NCBI GenBank assembly: GCA_027484025.1
Contig: JAIXTI010000081.1
Coordinates: 1 to 64,000 of the forward strand
Direction of reading: 5' to 3'
DNA length: 64,000 nucleotides
Source: a bacterium
Lineage (GTDB): Bacteria; Gemmatimonadota; Gemmatimonadetes; Gemmatimonadales; Gemmatimonadaceae
Shown here: positions 8,012 to 17,107 of the stretch, piece by piece
Numbering within the stretch: position 1 is the stretch's first letter
How the letters are laid out: the number at the start of each line of letters is the position of its first letter
Notes under the pieces: model-generated
Seen by the model: the letters and a program-made list of their open reading frames with translations, nothing else
What the model was told of the DNA's origin: nothing
Databases searched by the model: none
Made by a program: the position numbers and the translations under genes

Positions 8012-9666
8012 CTCGCAGGTAGAAGATCGAACTGATCGGCGATGGCGGCGTTCCCAGCGGTCAGCCGGGAACGGACATAGGCCACGGTTGCCTTCGATGG
8101 CGAAACGGTGACGCGAATGTGTCCGGAGCTACCCAGCAGCACCCCGGAGAGATAGCCGTAGTCGGCGGCGCTCGCAGTCGCGTTTTCTCTGGCAAAACTC
8201 GGCTGCGGCACCTCGAGATAACGGATCCCATCGCGCAGCTGATTCACGTACAGGTGGTCGTGACCGTGGAAGACAGCCGACACACGATGACGCACGAGAA
8301 GTTCGTGGATGGGAAGCGGCCAGCCGGCGCGTCGCGCCGCAAACCCCGCGCTGCCATCGGCGTTCGCTCCACCCCACTCGAAGAACTGCGACGCTTCCGC
8401 GCCACCACGTGCTTCGAAGCCCTGACCGCCGACAAGGTGGTGAAGGAAGACGAAGGTGTACTTCGCCCGATTCTCCTCGAGCGTGCGCGTGAGCCAGTCG
8501 TACTGTTCGCGGCCCAGCGTCCATGCCCAGCTGGTGGTCGCGGCACTAGCCTTCGCGGTCGTGAACGCGAACGGATCGAGCACGATGAACTGCGCATCGC
8601 CCCACTGCCACGCATAGTAGTTGCGCGGTACCGCCGCCGTCGGGAACGATGAATAGAACGCGTTTGGCGACACGGTGGCAAACCACCGGAGGCGCTGGGA
8701 GCTGGCCCAAGCCGCATTGGCACTCAGCCATCCGGCTTCGGCATCATGATTGCCTTGCACCAGATACAGCGGCAATTGCGTCCCAACGAGCCCGAAGTAG
8801 TATCGCTGCGCCACGTAGTGTGCCGCGGCGTCGCGGAAATCCGAATACTTGTCCGACATGAACGTGTCGCCAAGATCGACGAGAAAATCGGCGCTGTCGG
8901 CCAGCATGTTGCGCAACGTGTTCGTGTATACGTTCACATCGGAGTTCTCGTCGAGATGCGAGTCCGCTTGCATCACGAACCGGTAGGTGCTGCCCGATGC
9001 CCGGGCCGTGCGTACCTGCCCTTCGTACACAAGCGCCGGAGCGGTGGCCGTGATGCGATAGCGGTATGCGCGATCGGGGACGAGACCGGAAAGCTCGAGA
9101 ACGGACGGCTCGCCAGCGGAAAGCGTCGCGCTGACGCTCCGGCCACTTTCGAGCAACGTAAGAGTGACGGTGCGCGCTGTCGCCGAGTACAGACTGAGAC
9201 TCACCGCCGTATCGGTGGGGCGAATGGGGACGACGTTGAAATCGAATGGAGGCACCGTCGTCTGAAACACCCCTGTCGGGGCCGTGGTGCGCACGGTGAT
9301 GGTCGCCGTCCCCGTCACGGTGCCCACAGCCGCTGTGACCACGGCGCTGCCGACACTCACTCCCGTGACCACCCCCGAGCCGGACACTGTGGCGACTTGC
9401 GGTGCGCTGCTGGTCCACGTCACGGTTTGCCCCGTGATCGCCGCACCGCTTGCCGAAAGAATGCTGGCCACCAATGCGCTGGTGCCGCCGGGGGCCACCG
9501 TCGCTGACGCGGGGGTTACCGCGACCTGAGTCACGACTGGAGCCTGTGGTGGCGGCACGACCACCGCGGCGGGGCTGTCTCCACCGCACGCCCCGAGCCC
9601 CACACAGACCAGCAGGGCTATGCCGTCATGAATAACGCCGCGCGATGTACGCAGGTCGGATTTCAT
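8008..9666 (-). CDS. Metallophosphoesterase lipoprotein with Ig-like (Big2) domain
   Basis: Predicted surface or periplasmic lipoprotein of 552 residues, lipobox GLGAC (Cys27). A bacterial Ig-like Big2 domain (about 44-122) precedes a fibronectin-like stretch and then a calcineurin-type metallophosphoesterase domain. The dimetal motifs are seen in order: ADSH, DLGD, GNHD, FLHH and GHDH. This indicates hydrolysis of a phosphomono- or diester outside the cytoplasm. ATG at 9666 overlaps the stop of the upstream paralogue as ATGA and is followed at once by a signal sequence; the longer open frame upstream is a shadow of that gene. It is a tandem paralogue of the gene at 9663-11162 but has the extra Ig-like domain. 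Confidence 0.92.
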   Translation of the reverse strand: MKSDLRTSRGVIHDGIALLVCVGLGACGGDSPAAVVVPPPQAPVVTQVAVTPASATVAPGGTSALVASILSASGAAITGQTVTWTSSAPQVATVSGSGVVTGVSVGSAVVTAAVGTVTGTATITVRTTAPTGVFQTTVPPFDFNVVPIRPTDTAVSLSLYSATARTVTLTLLESGRSVSATLSAGEPSVLELSGLVPDRAYRYRITATAPALVYEGQVRTARASGSTYRFVMQADSHLDENSDVNVYTNTLRNMLADSADFLVDLGDTFMSDKYSDFRDAAAHYVAQRYYFGLVGTQLPLYLVQGNHDAEAGWLSANAAWASSQRLRWFATVSPNAFYSSFPTAAVPRNYYAWQWGDAQFIVLDPFAFTTAKASAATTSWAWTLGREQYDWLTRTLEENRAKYTFVFLHHLVGGQGFEARGGAEASQFFEWGGANADGSAGFAARRAGWPLPIHELLVRHRVSAVFHGHDHLYVNQLRDGIRYLEVPQPSFARENATASAADYGYLSGVLLGSSGHIRVTVSPSKATVAYVRSRLTAGNAAIADQFDLLPAR

Positions 9667-11162
9667 GGGATTACGTAGCTGTAGGCGACCGTGCCGCTCA
9701 CACGCCCTCCGCCTTCGTCGGCAGGTCGGTACATGCGCACATACTCCACGTTTGCACCGGTCGGACCGACGGTAACGCGGGTGTACCCGGAGTTCGGGTG
9801 CTTGACACCGCTGGTGTAGGCGTCGGCATTGAACAGCGAGTAGTTGGGATCGGCGGGTTCGGAAATCGATTGATATACGACGCCATCGAGTTCCTGCCGC
9901 ACCCAGATGTGATCGTGTCCCTGGAAGAACGCGCTCACCTTGTTCTGCACGAAGAGCTGATGAATGGGCGCGGCCCATGTTGGCCGGCGTGCAGGAAACT
10001 CCGTGTTGCCATTGGGGCTCCGCCCTCCCCATTCATAAAGACGTGCGACCTCGATGCCCCCGCGCCCGGTCCCCATCACGTGGTGCGCGAACACGAACTT
10101 GTAGCGCGACGTACTCTGTTCGAGTGTACGCTTGAGCCACTGATACTGCGCATCGCCGTGCGTGACCGTCCACAGATCGGAGCGCTTGTCGCCACCGAAG
10201 AACGGATTGTCCACGCACACATCCGATCCCCAGTACGGATCGATCATCACGAAGAGCGCGTCGCCCCAGGTAAAGGCGTAGTAGTTCCGCAACAGACCGA
10301 TGTGCGGTACCTGCTCGGCGTTGCCGGAATAGAAGCCGTCCGGCGCGGGCTGTGCGTATAGACTGTTGCGCGCGACCTGCGCCCACACCGCCGGATTGTT
10401 CGGCGTCCCGTCGAGCAGGTAACGCGCAGCCTGCTCGTGATTGCCATTCACCAGGAAGACCGGACTCGACGCGCCAATCAATCCCAGATACGGACGCTGC
10501 AACGTATACCGCTGCCGGACCTGCGCCGCCGTGATAGTCGCCGGATCGAGAATATCGATGCTGAAGTCATCGCCGAGCATTACATAGAAGTCGAGCGAGT
10601 CCGCAGCGGCCGTGTTGAGTGTGCGCTGGTAGAGAGTGGCATCGAACTGACTGCGCTCACGTTCGGGATGTGAGTCGCCTTGGATGCCGAACCGGAACGT
10701 CGTGCCTCTCGCCGGCGCCGTTCGAAACGAGCGTTCGACCGATGGGCCGCTCGCCGCAGCACCGTTGAACTGCAACCGGTAGTAGTAGCGCGTCCCAGGT
10801 GTGAGGTCGCCGATTGGCACTTCTACTGGAACGTCCGGCGCGAGGGCAACGGTACCCGTGCGCCTGGTGTAACGACCGGGCGCCGTACCGATCAGCAGAG
10901 AAACGTCTCCGCCTTGGTCGGCGCTCCAGACATTGGCACCGACGCTGCGGTCAGGGGGCCGCCCCAAGACAACCGAACCACGAAAGGCTCCCTCGGTCCC
11001 CGTGGGCAACACGGCAGGAGTACTGGGCTCCTGCTGGGCAGGGGCCGTCGCTGCGTCGGGCGAGCGACAGGCGAGACCGACGAGCAGGATCGATGCCCGG
11101 CAGATCACATGGGAGAGACCACGCGCAGGACGCGGTGCGGCCAAGGCGGGACGTATGGACAT
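9663..11162 (-). CDS. Metallophosphoesterase lipoprotein, first gene of coupled operon
   Basis: Exported calcineurin-like phosphoesterase of 499 residues with lipobox LVGLAC (Cys32). A fibronectin/purple-acid-phosphatase-like N-terminal beta domain (about 60-150, ending PGTRYYYRLQF) precedes the catalytic domain. The motifs are GDSH, LGDD, NGNHE, FAHH and QGHDH, a full set of metal ligands. Substrate is not predictable. The ATG lacks an obvious Shine-Dalgarno sequence. About 220 bases separate it from the next minus-strand gene upstream, so the operon promoter should lie in 11163-11382. The stop overlaps the next start (ATGA at 9663-9666), the first of three such junctions in this cluster. 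Confidence 0.92.
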   Translation of the reverse strand: MSIRPALAAPRPARGLSHVICRASILLVGLACRSPDAATAPAQQEPSTPAVLPTGTEGAFRGSVVLGRPPDRSVGANVWSADQGGDVSLLIGTAPGRYTRRTGTVALAPDVPVEVPIGDLTPGTRYYYRLQFNGAAASGPSVERSFRTAPARGTTFRFGIQGDSHPERERSQFDATLYQRTLNTAAADSLDFYVMLGDDFSIDILDPATITAAQVRQRYTLQRPYLGLIGASSPVFLVNGNHEQAARYLLDGTPNNPAVWAQVARNSLYAQPAPDGFYSGNAEQVPHIGLLRNYYAFTWGDALFVMIDPYWGSDVCVDNPFFGGDKRSDLWTVTHGDAQYQWLKRTLEQSTSRYKFVFAHHVMGTGRGGIEVARLYEWGGRSPNGNTEFPARRPTWAAPIHQLFVQNKVSAFFQGHDHIWVRQELDGVVYQSISEPADPNYSLFNADAYTSGVKHPNSGYTRVTVGPTGANVEYVRMYRPADEGGGRVSGTVAYSYVIP

Positions 11163-11382
11163 GGGAGGGAGACGAGGTACAAGGGGAGTCGCCTTCCTTT
11201 GGACGCCGCCCGTCCCGCGTCGTTAACGCCGCACACCATTCCCCGTCCCACGCGATAAGACCGCCGGCCACTGAGACCCAAGCTCCACGGCGCCGCGCAG
11301 GCAGACCAATGGCCTGTCGTCGACCGCAGGGGCCGAGGTGTTCGGACATCACTCAGTGCAGCACGTTCGCCAGCAGGAGATG

Positions 11383-11823
11383 CTACGAGTCTTTCAGCAA
11401 CAGCACACTCTCACCGCGCTCCAACGTGTCCGCCGCCTGAGGATCGGGATACCGCCGCTTGAGATTCGCGAGACCAAGCGCGAGACCCACCGGCGGCAGC
11501 AGCAGTATGAGTGCAGGGACACCCACGATCACCGCGGCGCAGCCGCCGGCCACAGCCGCGACGAGCGGTTCCGCCACCGTACGCCACAGTGGGGCGCGCC
11601 GGAGTTCGGACCACGTGATGAGTGGACTCAAAACCCCCGTCACAACGCCGAAGACCGCAGCGTTCCACAGGTAGTTGTCGAGCGTCGCCGGCGGTGCACC
11701 CGCCGCGATCTTGCCGAGTCGCGTGAGTATGACTCCGAACACCGCACCGGACGTCGCTCCTGCCGCCACGAGGCTCAACTGCAGCACGCGTCGCGTGGTA
11801 AACAGCTTCTTGAACAGTGACAT
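11383..11823 (-). CDS. Small membrane protein of unknown function
   Basis: Not recognised. A 146-residue protein starting at ATG 11823, with basic N-terminus MSLFKKLFTTRR and three or four hydrophobic segments (about 15-35, 50-70, 85-110, with Pro-rich LLLPPVGLALG near 106-116). The C-terminal tail is polar (KRRYPDPQAADTLERG). The composition and hydrophobic spacing look like a real inner-membrane protein; no motif gives a role. It stands about 100 bases downstream of the hydrolase gene on the same strand and could share its transcript. Confidence 0.7.
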   Translation of the reverse strand: MSLFKKLFTTRRVLQLSLVAAGATSGAVFGVILTRLGKIAAGAPPATLDNYLWNAAVFGVVTGVLSPLITWSELRRAPLWRTVAEPLVAAVAGGCAAVIVGVPALILLLPPVGLALGLANLKRRYPDPQAADTLERGESVLLLKDS

Positions 11824-11928
11824 CGCCGGCCGTGTCGTGGTGTACGCTCGAAGCGGAGCGCTTTTGGATTTCGAAGAATAACTGTTGTGCGCCTCGATAG
11901 CACGCAGAGCGACTCGCGCCGTGATCGT

Positions 11929-12639
11929 CTACGTCCCGTGCTGCGCCAGCCAGTCGTGTGTCAACGACATGGCTTGCGCCCACTGCGCCGCGGAGAGCAA
12001 GTGACCGGCCCCTGCGAGCACGTCGTGACGGTGTATTCGCGTGGCGCCCTCGCCCTCGATAAGGGCAGCATGAAATCGCATGACCGCTGGCGGCGGCACA
12101 CTCACATCGTGCTCGGCGGTAACGCTGAGCATCGCCACATTCCGGAAACGCTCCGGAGTCAGGTGCGCACTGGTGGCCGATGGCCATTCCGGGCTGCCAA
12201 GCAGCGCAACCGCCGAGCGCACCTCAATGTCCGCAGCGATGGCGCGATACACGAGAAACGCTCCCATCGAAATACCGACGACAGAGACGGACGCCTGATC
12301 GGCCTGGTAATCATCAGCGAGCGCACGCAGCAGCGCCGGGAGCTCGTCCACCGTCTGCTCGACCTGTTCGAGCATGAGCGGCAGCGCGCCTCCATCGCGG
12401 GCGATGCGCTTGGCGATGGCCGAATCCGCGCGCGCTCCGTGTCCGACGGCATCAACCCCAATCGCCAGGAAGCCAGCCCGCGCGCATCGCTCGAGCTCCG
12501 CCGCGTGCGCGAGCGCATCGGCGCGAAAGCCATGGAACCAGAGTACGGTTGGCAGCGGCTTCGGAATGTTCGCCGGCGGACGCGACATCAGCACCGGTAC
12601 GCCCGCTACACGGTGTCCCGATGCTCGACCGTCAGTCAT
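11929..12639 (-). CDS. Cytoplasmic alpha/beta hydrolase (dienelactone-hydrolase/esterase-like)
   Basis: Protein of 236 residues without signal peptide. The oxyanion region WFHGFRAD, the nucleophile elbow GISMGA, an Asp in AEHDVSVPP and a His in GAGHLLS make a complete Ser-Asp-His triad in DLH/BAAT-type order. Likely an acyl or lipid esterase; the substrate cannot be read. The start ATG at 12639 overlaps the stop of the upstream 133-residue gene by eight bases (ATGACTGA), so translation is probably coupled. Confidence 0.9.
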   Translation of the reverse strand: MTDGRASGHRVAGVPVLMSRPPANIPKPLPTVLWFHGFRADALAHAAELERCARAGFLAIGVDAVGHGARADSAIAKRIARDGGALPLMLEQVEQTVDELPALLRALADDYQADQASVSVVGISMGAFLVYRAIAADIEVRSAVALLGSPEWPSATSAHLTPERFRNVAMLSVTAEHDVSVPPPAVMRFHAALIEGEGATRIHRHDVLAGAGHLLSAAQWAQAMSLTHDWLAQHGT

Positions 12640-13033
12640 TCGGCCGCGTGTAGATGCTGATCATCCCGCCGCCCTGTTCGAGCGGATCAACCCAGTCACG
12701 AGCACGCGGGAACGCCGGCAGCGCCGATTCGGCATGACCAAGCAGATCATCCCACCCGGGCGCATCATCGTGCGCGGTGAAGGTCTTCCCACCACGCAAA
12801 TGCAATCGCAGTGTCACGACAAAGCCCACCCGCTCGGCCTCCGCCCGCTGCACATCATCCCATTCGCCGGCGGCAATGGGTCGCGTGCCACGCAGCAGGC
12901 TGAAATCCACCTCGGTGGCGACGAGCAGTTCGGGTTTCATGTGGAAGGGCTGGAGACGGATGACCAACAGGGGCTGCCCCGATTCTGCAGCCGTTGCGAA
13001 GATTGTCAACCGGCTGGCGCGCCACTCCGACAT
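12632..13033 (-). CDS. Conserved-looking small cytoplasmic protein, unknown function
   Basis: Not recognised. A 133-residue protein beginning MSEWRASRLTIFATAAESG at ATG 13033. No signal peptide or membrane segment; a central beta-rich part (FHMKPELLVATEVDF, RVGFVVTLRLHLRGGKTFT) is followed by a Trp/Asp-containing tail. The start is chosen because upstream codons lie opposite the DUF305 gene and look like shadow. It is divergent from the DUF305 lipoprotein (90 bases between starts) and its stop overlaps the hydrolase start, so the pair 13033-11929 is a two-gene unit. Confidence 0.7.
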   Translation of the reverse strand: MSEWRASRLTIFATAAESGQPLLVIRLQPFHMKPELLVATEVDFSLLRGTRPIAAGEWDDVQRAEAERVGFVVTLRLHLRGGKTFTAHDDAPGWDDLLGHAESALPAFPRARDWVDPLEQGGGMISIYTRPND

Positions 13034-13123
13034 TGGCGGACGGCGAACTGTGGAGGCATGTTCTGACGGAGCGCTTTCTGCCGGCATCACTGCCGTGCTC
13101 CACCTCCCCCAACCGCTGCCGCT

Positions 13124-13795
13124 GTGTCTTTCCCAAGCCTTCGCCACCGTGTCGGCGTGGTGGCCGCCCTGCTGAGTGTCGGCGCCATGGCCGCGTGCAC
13201 CGGAGCGCGCGCGACGCGCCCGCTGACGCCGGCGCAACTCGCCGACCGCGATCATGGCATTCCACCCTACACGGCAGCCGACGTCGCCTTCATGCAGGGG
13301 ATGATCGGGCACCATGCCCAGGCCATTACCATGTCGGCGATGGCCGAGCCAAACGGCGCCGGGCCCGAGGTCAAGGTGCTCGCCGGCCGCATCGCGGTGG
13401 CGCAAACCGACGAGATCGCCTTCATGCAAAGCTGGCTGCGCGCGCGCAAACAGGAAGTGCCGCAACCGGGCGATGCCCATGCCGCGCACGATGCGCACGC
13501 GGGGCACGCTGGCATGGCCATGTCAGGTACCAGCACCGGTAGCATGCCCGGTATGCTCAATGCCGCGCAGCTCGATACGCTGCGCTCGTCCAAGGGCGCC
13601 GCGTTCGACTGGTACTTCCTGACGTACATGATTCAGCACCACCGCGGCGCCATCAGCATGGTGGATGAACTCATGCAGGCCAACGGTGCCGCACAAGACG
13701 ACGATGTCTTCAAGTTCGTGTCCGATGTCGTCGCGGATCAGAGTACGGAAGTCGATCGCATGGAGCTGATGCTGCGCAAGCGCTCGCGCCCGTGA
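13124..13795 (+). CDS. DUF305-family lipoprotein, His/Met-rich
   Basis: Exported protein of 223 residues with lipobox GAMAAC (Cys25) after a GTG start at 13124; no ATG is available before the signal sequence. Two DUF305 signature stretches are present, FMQGMIGHHAQAITMS and MIQHHRGAISMVDE, each with HH pairs, separated by a His/Ala/Met-rich linker (HAAHDAHAGHAGMAMS). DUF305 proteins have a ferritin-like helical fold and are often near copper-handling genes; the His and Met density here fits metal binding, but this is inference. The LVIVD-repeat gene follows 62 bases downstream and may be co-expressed. Confidence 0.88.
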   Translation: MSFPSLRHRVGVVAALLSVGAMAACTGARATRPLTPAQLADRDHGIPPYTAADVAFMQGMIGHHAQAITMSAMAEPNGAGPEVKVLAGRIAVAQTDEIAFMQSWLRARKQEVPQPGDAHAAHDAHAGHAGMAMSGTSTGSMPGMLNAAQLDTLRSSKGAAFDWYFLTYMIQHHRGAISMVDELMQANGAAQDDDVFKFVSDVVADQSTEVDRMELMLRKRSRP

Positions 13796-13857
13796 TTCGT
13801 GTTCAGCCGCTGAACAACCGCTCGTCCACCACACATCACTCCCTTCCCTCCTTCGCC

Positions 13858-15630
13858 ATGCGCTCACCGCTTCGCCAACTCGTTGGCTGTACCGCTCTCG
13901 CAGTGGTTGGTGCCACGATCCCCACCATGTTGCTCGCGCAAGGCGCGCCCGATGCGCGCGTAGGGCTCAAGGCCGGATGGTTCGACGCCGGACAGGCCGC
14001 GTGGAACATGAAACTGGTGTCCACCACGCCGCCGTCTGACCCCTTCCTCAGCAAGGTGGCGCCGGATGCCCGCCTCAAGAATTCCGACCTGGCATTCAGC
14101 GGCACGCGCGTCTTCCAGGGGAACTACAGCGGCTGGCAGGTGTGGGACATCGCCAACCCACGCAAACCCAAGTTGGCCGCCGCCGTCGTGTGTCCCGGAT
14201 CGCAGAGCGACGTAACCGTGTACGGCAACCTGCTCTTCGTGTCGGCGGAAGCCGTAGCCGGTCGTGTCGACTGCGGGCTCGCCGGCGTGGAAGCCGAAGT
14301 GAGCAAGGAACGTGCACGCGGCATTCGCATCTTCGACATCAGTGATCTCAAGAAGCCGCGCTCCGTGAAGGTGGTGCAAACGTGCCGCGGGTCGCACACC
14401 AATACGCTCGTCACCGATCCCAACGATCCGGAGAACGTCTACATCTACGTGTCCGGATCGGCTGGTGTCCGCTCGAGTGACGAGCTTGACGGGTGCTCCT
14501 CGAAATCGCCCGACGTCGATCCGAACTCGGCGCTCTTCCGCATCGAAGTGATCAAGGTCCCGGTAAAGAATCCGGAGGCGGCCGCCATTGTGAGCTCGCC
14601 GCGCATCTTCGAAGGACTCTCCGAAGCCGTACGCCACGGTGATGCGCCAGCCGACCGCCGCGTGCGAGCCGAGGGTGCGCCGGAGCGGCCATCGGTGGCG
14701 GGGCGCGGCCCCACGCAGTGTCACGACATCACGACGTATCCAGCCGCCGGTGTCGCCGGTGGTGCCTGCAGCGGCTACGGCATTCTGCTCGACATTCGCG
14801 ACATCAAGAACCCCAAGCGCCTGTACGCTGCCGCCGACACCAACATGTCGGCGTGGCACTCGGCCACTTTCAGCAATGACGGCAGCAAGGTGCTCTTCAG
14901 CGATGAATGGGGCGGCGGCACTGCCCCTCGCTGTCGCGCCACCGACAAGAAAGAGTGGGGCGCCGATGCGATGTTCGTGCGCCAAGGCGACTCGCTCGTG
15001 TTCCAGAGCTACTTCAAGCTTCCAGCGGCACAATCGACGCAGGAGAACTGCGTCGCGCACAACGGCTCGCTGATTCCCGTGCCGGGACGCGAAATCATGG
15101 TGCAGTCGTGGTATCAGGGCGGCATCAATGTGTTCGACTGGACCGACCCCAACCACGCGTACGAAATCGCCTACTTCGATCGTGGCCCGCTCGACTCCAC
15201 CAAGCTGGTGAGCGCCGGTCACTGGTCGGCGTACTGGTACAACGGCTACATCTACGGCTCCGAGATCGCGCGCGGTCTCGACGTTCTCGAACTCGCCCCG
15301 AGCGAATTCCTCACGCAGAACGAACTCGACGCGGCCAAGCTGGTACAGTTCACCTACTTCAATCCGCAGGAGCAGCCCAAGCTCGTCTGGCCGGCGGCGT
15401 TTGTCGTCGCGCGCGCGTACACCGATCAGATCGCGCGCAACAGCAGCGTGCAGAAGCCTTGGATTGCCAATGTGGTCTCTCAACTGGCGGCAGCCGAAAA
15501 GGCCAAAGGTGCGGCGCGTGCGACACAACTCACCGCACTCGCCGCGCAGCTCGATCGTGATGCCGCCAGCAGCGCGGAGTCGGCACGGGTACGTGCCCTC
15601 AGCACGGTCGTGAAGGGACTCGCCAAGTAA
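13858..15630 (+). CDS. Exported LVIVD-repeat beta-propeller protein
   Basis: Protein of about 590 residues. ATG at 13858 is followed by a clear signal peptide (MRSPLRQLVGCTALAVVGA, cleaved after LLAQ). Repeated blades carry the LVIVD-type pattern: GWQVWDIANPRKPKL, GIRIFDISDLKKPR, GILLDIRDIKNPKR and INVFDWTDPNHAYE. This predicts a surface or periplasmic propeller without evident catalytic residues, probably for ligand or partner binding. A helical C-terminal segment (about 510-590) is added. A GTG at 13792 would overlap the DUF305 stop, but the signal sequence argues for 13858. A strong terminator follows at 15650. Confidence 0.87.
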   Translation: MRSPLRQLVGCTALAVVGATIPTMLLAQGAPDARVGLKAGWFDAGQAAWNMKLVSTTPPSDPFLSKVAPDARLKNSDLAFSGTRVFQGNYSGWQVWDIANPRKPKLAAAVVCPGSQSDVTVYGNLLFVSAEAVAGRVDCGLAGVEAEVSKERARGIRIFDISDLKKPRSVKVVQTCRGSHTNTLVTDPNDPENVYIYVSGSAGVRSSDELDGCSSKSPDVDPNSALFRIEVIKVPVKNPEAAAIVSSPRIFEGLSEAVRHGDAPADRRVRAEGAPERPSVAGRGPTQCHDITTYPAAGVAGGACSGYGILLDIRDIKNPKRLYAAADTNMSAWHSATFSNDGSKVLFSDEWGGGTAPRCRATDKKEWGADAMFVRQGDSLVFQSYFKLPAAQSTQENCVAHNGSLIPVPGREIMVQSWYQGGINVFDWTDPNHAYEIAYFDRGPLDSTKLVSAGHWSAYWYNGYIYGSEIARGLDVLELAPSEFLTQNELDAAKLVQFTYFNPQEQPKLVWPAAFVVARAYTDQIARNSSVQKPWIANVVSQLAAAEKAKGAARATQLTALAAQLDRDAASSAESARVRALSTVVKGLAK

Positions 15631-15649
15631 ACGGTACGACGCATGGCAG

Positions 15650-15688
15650 AACGGGCGGCGTGATCATGAAGATCACGCCGCCCGTTTT
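15650..15688. terminator. Strong bidirectional terminator hairpin
   Basis: Perfect 16-base-pair stem: arms 15650-15665 and 15671-15686 around a 5-base loop, followed by TTTT. It sits between the convergent LVIVD-repeat and SusD genes, ending the plus-strand unit and probably the minus-strand unit as well. Confidence 0.9.
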
Positions 15689-15716
15689 GCGTACCAGTGC
15701 TGCTACCGACTGAAAA

Positions 15717-17105
15717 TCAGCTACCGAGTACGTTCACGCAGCCGCGTGGCAGCGCGCTCGTACGCTGGTTGCACTCGTCCACCGGAATGGGCACGAGCGG
15801 GAAAACGCGGTGCGTCGGCAATTGCTTGCGCAGCTCGCCAAGGCGGTTGTAGCGACGCGAATCCACCCACCGATGCCCGTACTCGAAAAAGAGTGAGTAG
15901 CGGCGCTCGTACAGCAGCTCGGTGACCAGATCACCACTGAAGTCTGCGGCCAACGGCGCGAGTCCGCCGGAGTTGGTGCGGACGAAGTTGATGTCCGTGA
16001 TCGCCGCGGCTCGGTTGTTCAACCCGATATAGGCCTCGGCGCGCATGAGGATGAGCTCTTCGTTTCGGATGAGTGGAATGGGCGTGACGTTGGTCGGATA
16101 GACCGTCGGACGGACATTCGAACTGATCCCCTGCGTGGCAAGCAGTACACTGCCCACGATTGCCTTGGACGAGGCGCGCAGGTCACGCGAGCCATCGGCG
16201 CGAAGACGCGCTTCGGTGAGGAACTCCGGAACCGCGACAATGGCCCGTGGCGCCGGATCGAAGAGCGGGTTCGTGGCATCGCCAGACGCGGTGCTATACA
16301 CATGGAACACACCGGTGTTGAGCGACGCCGCCGAGCCGGAGGCGGTGCTGATGAACGATTCGTTCAGTGCCGTGAGCGCATCGGCCCACCGTCCGCGATA
16401 CGTCTCGAGGCGTGCCTTGAGTGCACGGTTTACCCTAAGGAAGGTGGCCGGCGTGTTGAATCCCGCAAAGCCCGTCGTGAGCGTGAAGGGGAACGCCGTA
16501 CCACCCGCCGCGAGGTCGGTGCGTGCTTCGTCGAACAACGCCGCGGTGCGGGTATAGCCTTCGTCACGCGTGACGAACGCACCCTGCTCCGTCGGGTTCT
16601 TCGGTACGTCGAACACGAGACCGAATGTATCGCGGACACGTAGCTGGTTCAGATACTCGAGCGCGATGAAGGTCTTGACGAACCCCTTCACGGCACTGCG
16701 CTGGGCTGCAGTGTAGTCGGGCACCTTGTCGACCACATCGAGCACAGTGTACGCCGTTCGCAGATTGCGGTAGCTGTTGGTCCAGCCTACGTCGACGCCG
16801 AAACCACCGGGCTCGAGCGGACCGATGAGCAGGGCGAGTACGTTGCGCGGCTCGGCGCCGTCGAGATTCATGATCTCGCGGCCGAAGACCCCCAGGGTAC
16901 TGGCCCATGTGCCGGCGCCGGCGCGTGAGCCGGCAATCACGCCCGCCACGGTGGTGTTCACCGTCGACGCGTTGGGACTGTCCTCGAGCTGCGAGGTGTT
17001 CGGACTGTTGAAGTTGCCGATGTCGGCAGCATTACAGGCAACGGCGGTGGCGCAGCCGGCCAGGAGCGCGATCGCGCGCATCCAGGACTTGCGATTCGCG
17101 GTCAT
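15717..17105 (-). CDS. SusD/RagB-family outer-membrane nutrient-binding lipoprotein
   Basis: Protein of 462 residues: signal sequence with lipobox AVAC (Cys24), then an alpha-helical TPR-like body typical of SusD. The C-terminal family signature is clear in LIRNEELILMRAEAYI and LLYERRYSLFFEYGHRWVDSRRYNRL. It forms the lid of the SusC transporter and selects the substrate. The gene begins 2 bases after the SusC stop, the usual SusCD arrangement. The substrate may be peptide or ester rather than glycan, because no glycoside hydrolase is near; this is inferred from the CocE-type neighbour. Confidence 0.92.
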   Translation of the reverse strand: MTANRKSWMRAIALLAGCATAVACNAADIGNFNSPNTSQLEDSPNASTVNTTVAGVIAGSRAGAGTWASTLGVFGREIMNLDGAEPRNVLALLIGPLEPGGFGVDVGWTNSYRNLRTAYTVLDVVDKVPDYTAAQRSAVKGFVKTFIALEYLNQLRVRDTFGLVFDVPKNPTEQGAFVTRDEGYTRTAALFDEARTDLAAGGTAFPFTLTTGFAGFNTPATFLRVNRALKARLETYRGRWADALTALNESFISTASGSAASLNTGVFHVYSTASGDATNPLFDPAPRAIVAVPEFLTEARLRADGSRDLRASSKAIVGSVLLATQGISSNVRPTVYPTNVTPIPLIRNEELILMRAEAYIGLNNRAAAITDINFVRTNSGGLAPLAADFSGDLVTELLYERRYSLFFEYGHRWVDSRRYNRLGELRKQLPTHRVFPLVPIPVDECNQRTSALPRGCVNVLGS

Positions 17106-17107
17106 GA

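Noticed and set aside
9667-10032. Long N-terminal extension of the second metallophosphoesterase frame
   Set aside because: Arg-rich shadow of the upstream paralogue; a signal peptide with lipobox starts at 9666.
13864-15528. Open frame of 554 codons on the minus strand
   Set aside because: Antisense shadow of the LVIVD-repeat gene, whose propeller repeats and signal peptide are clear.
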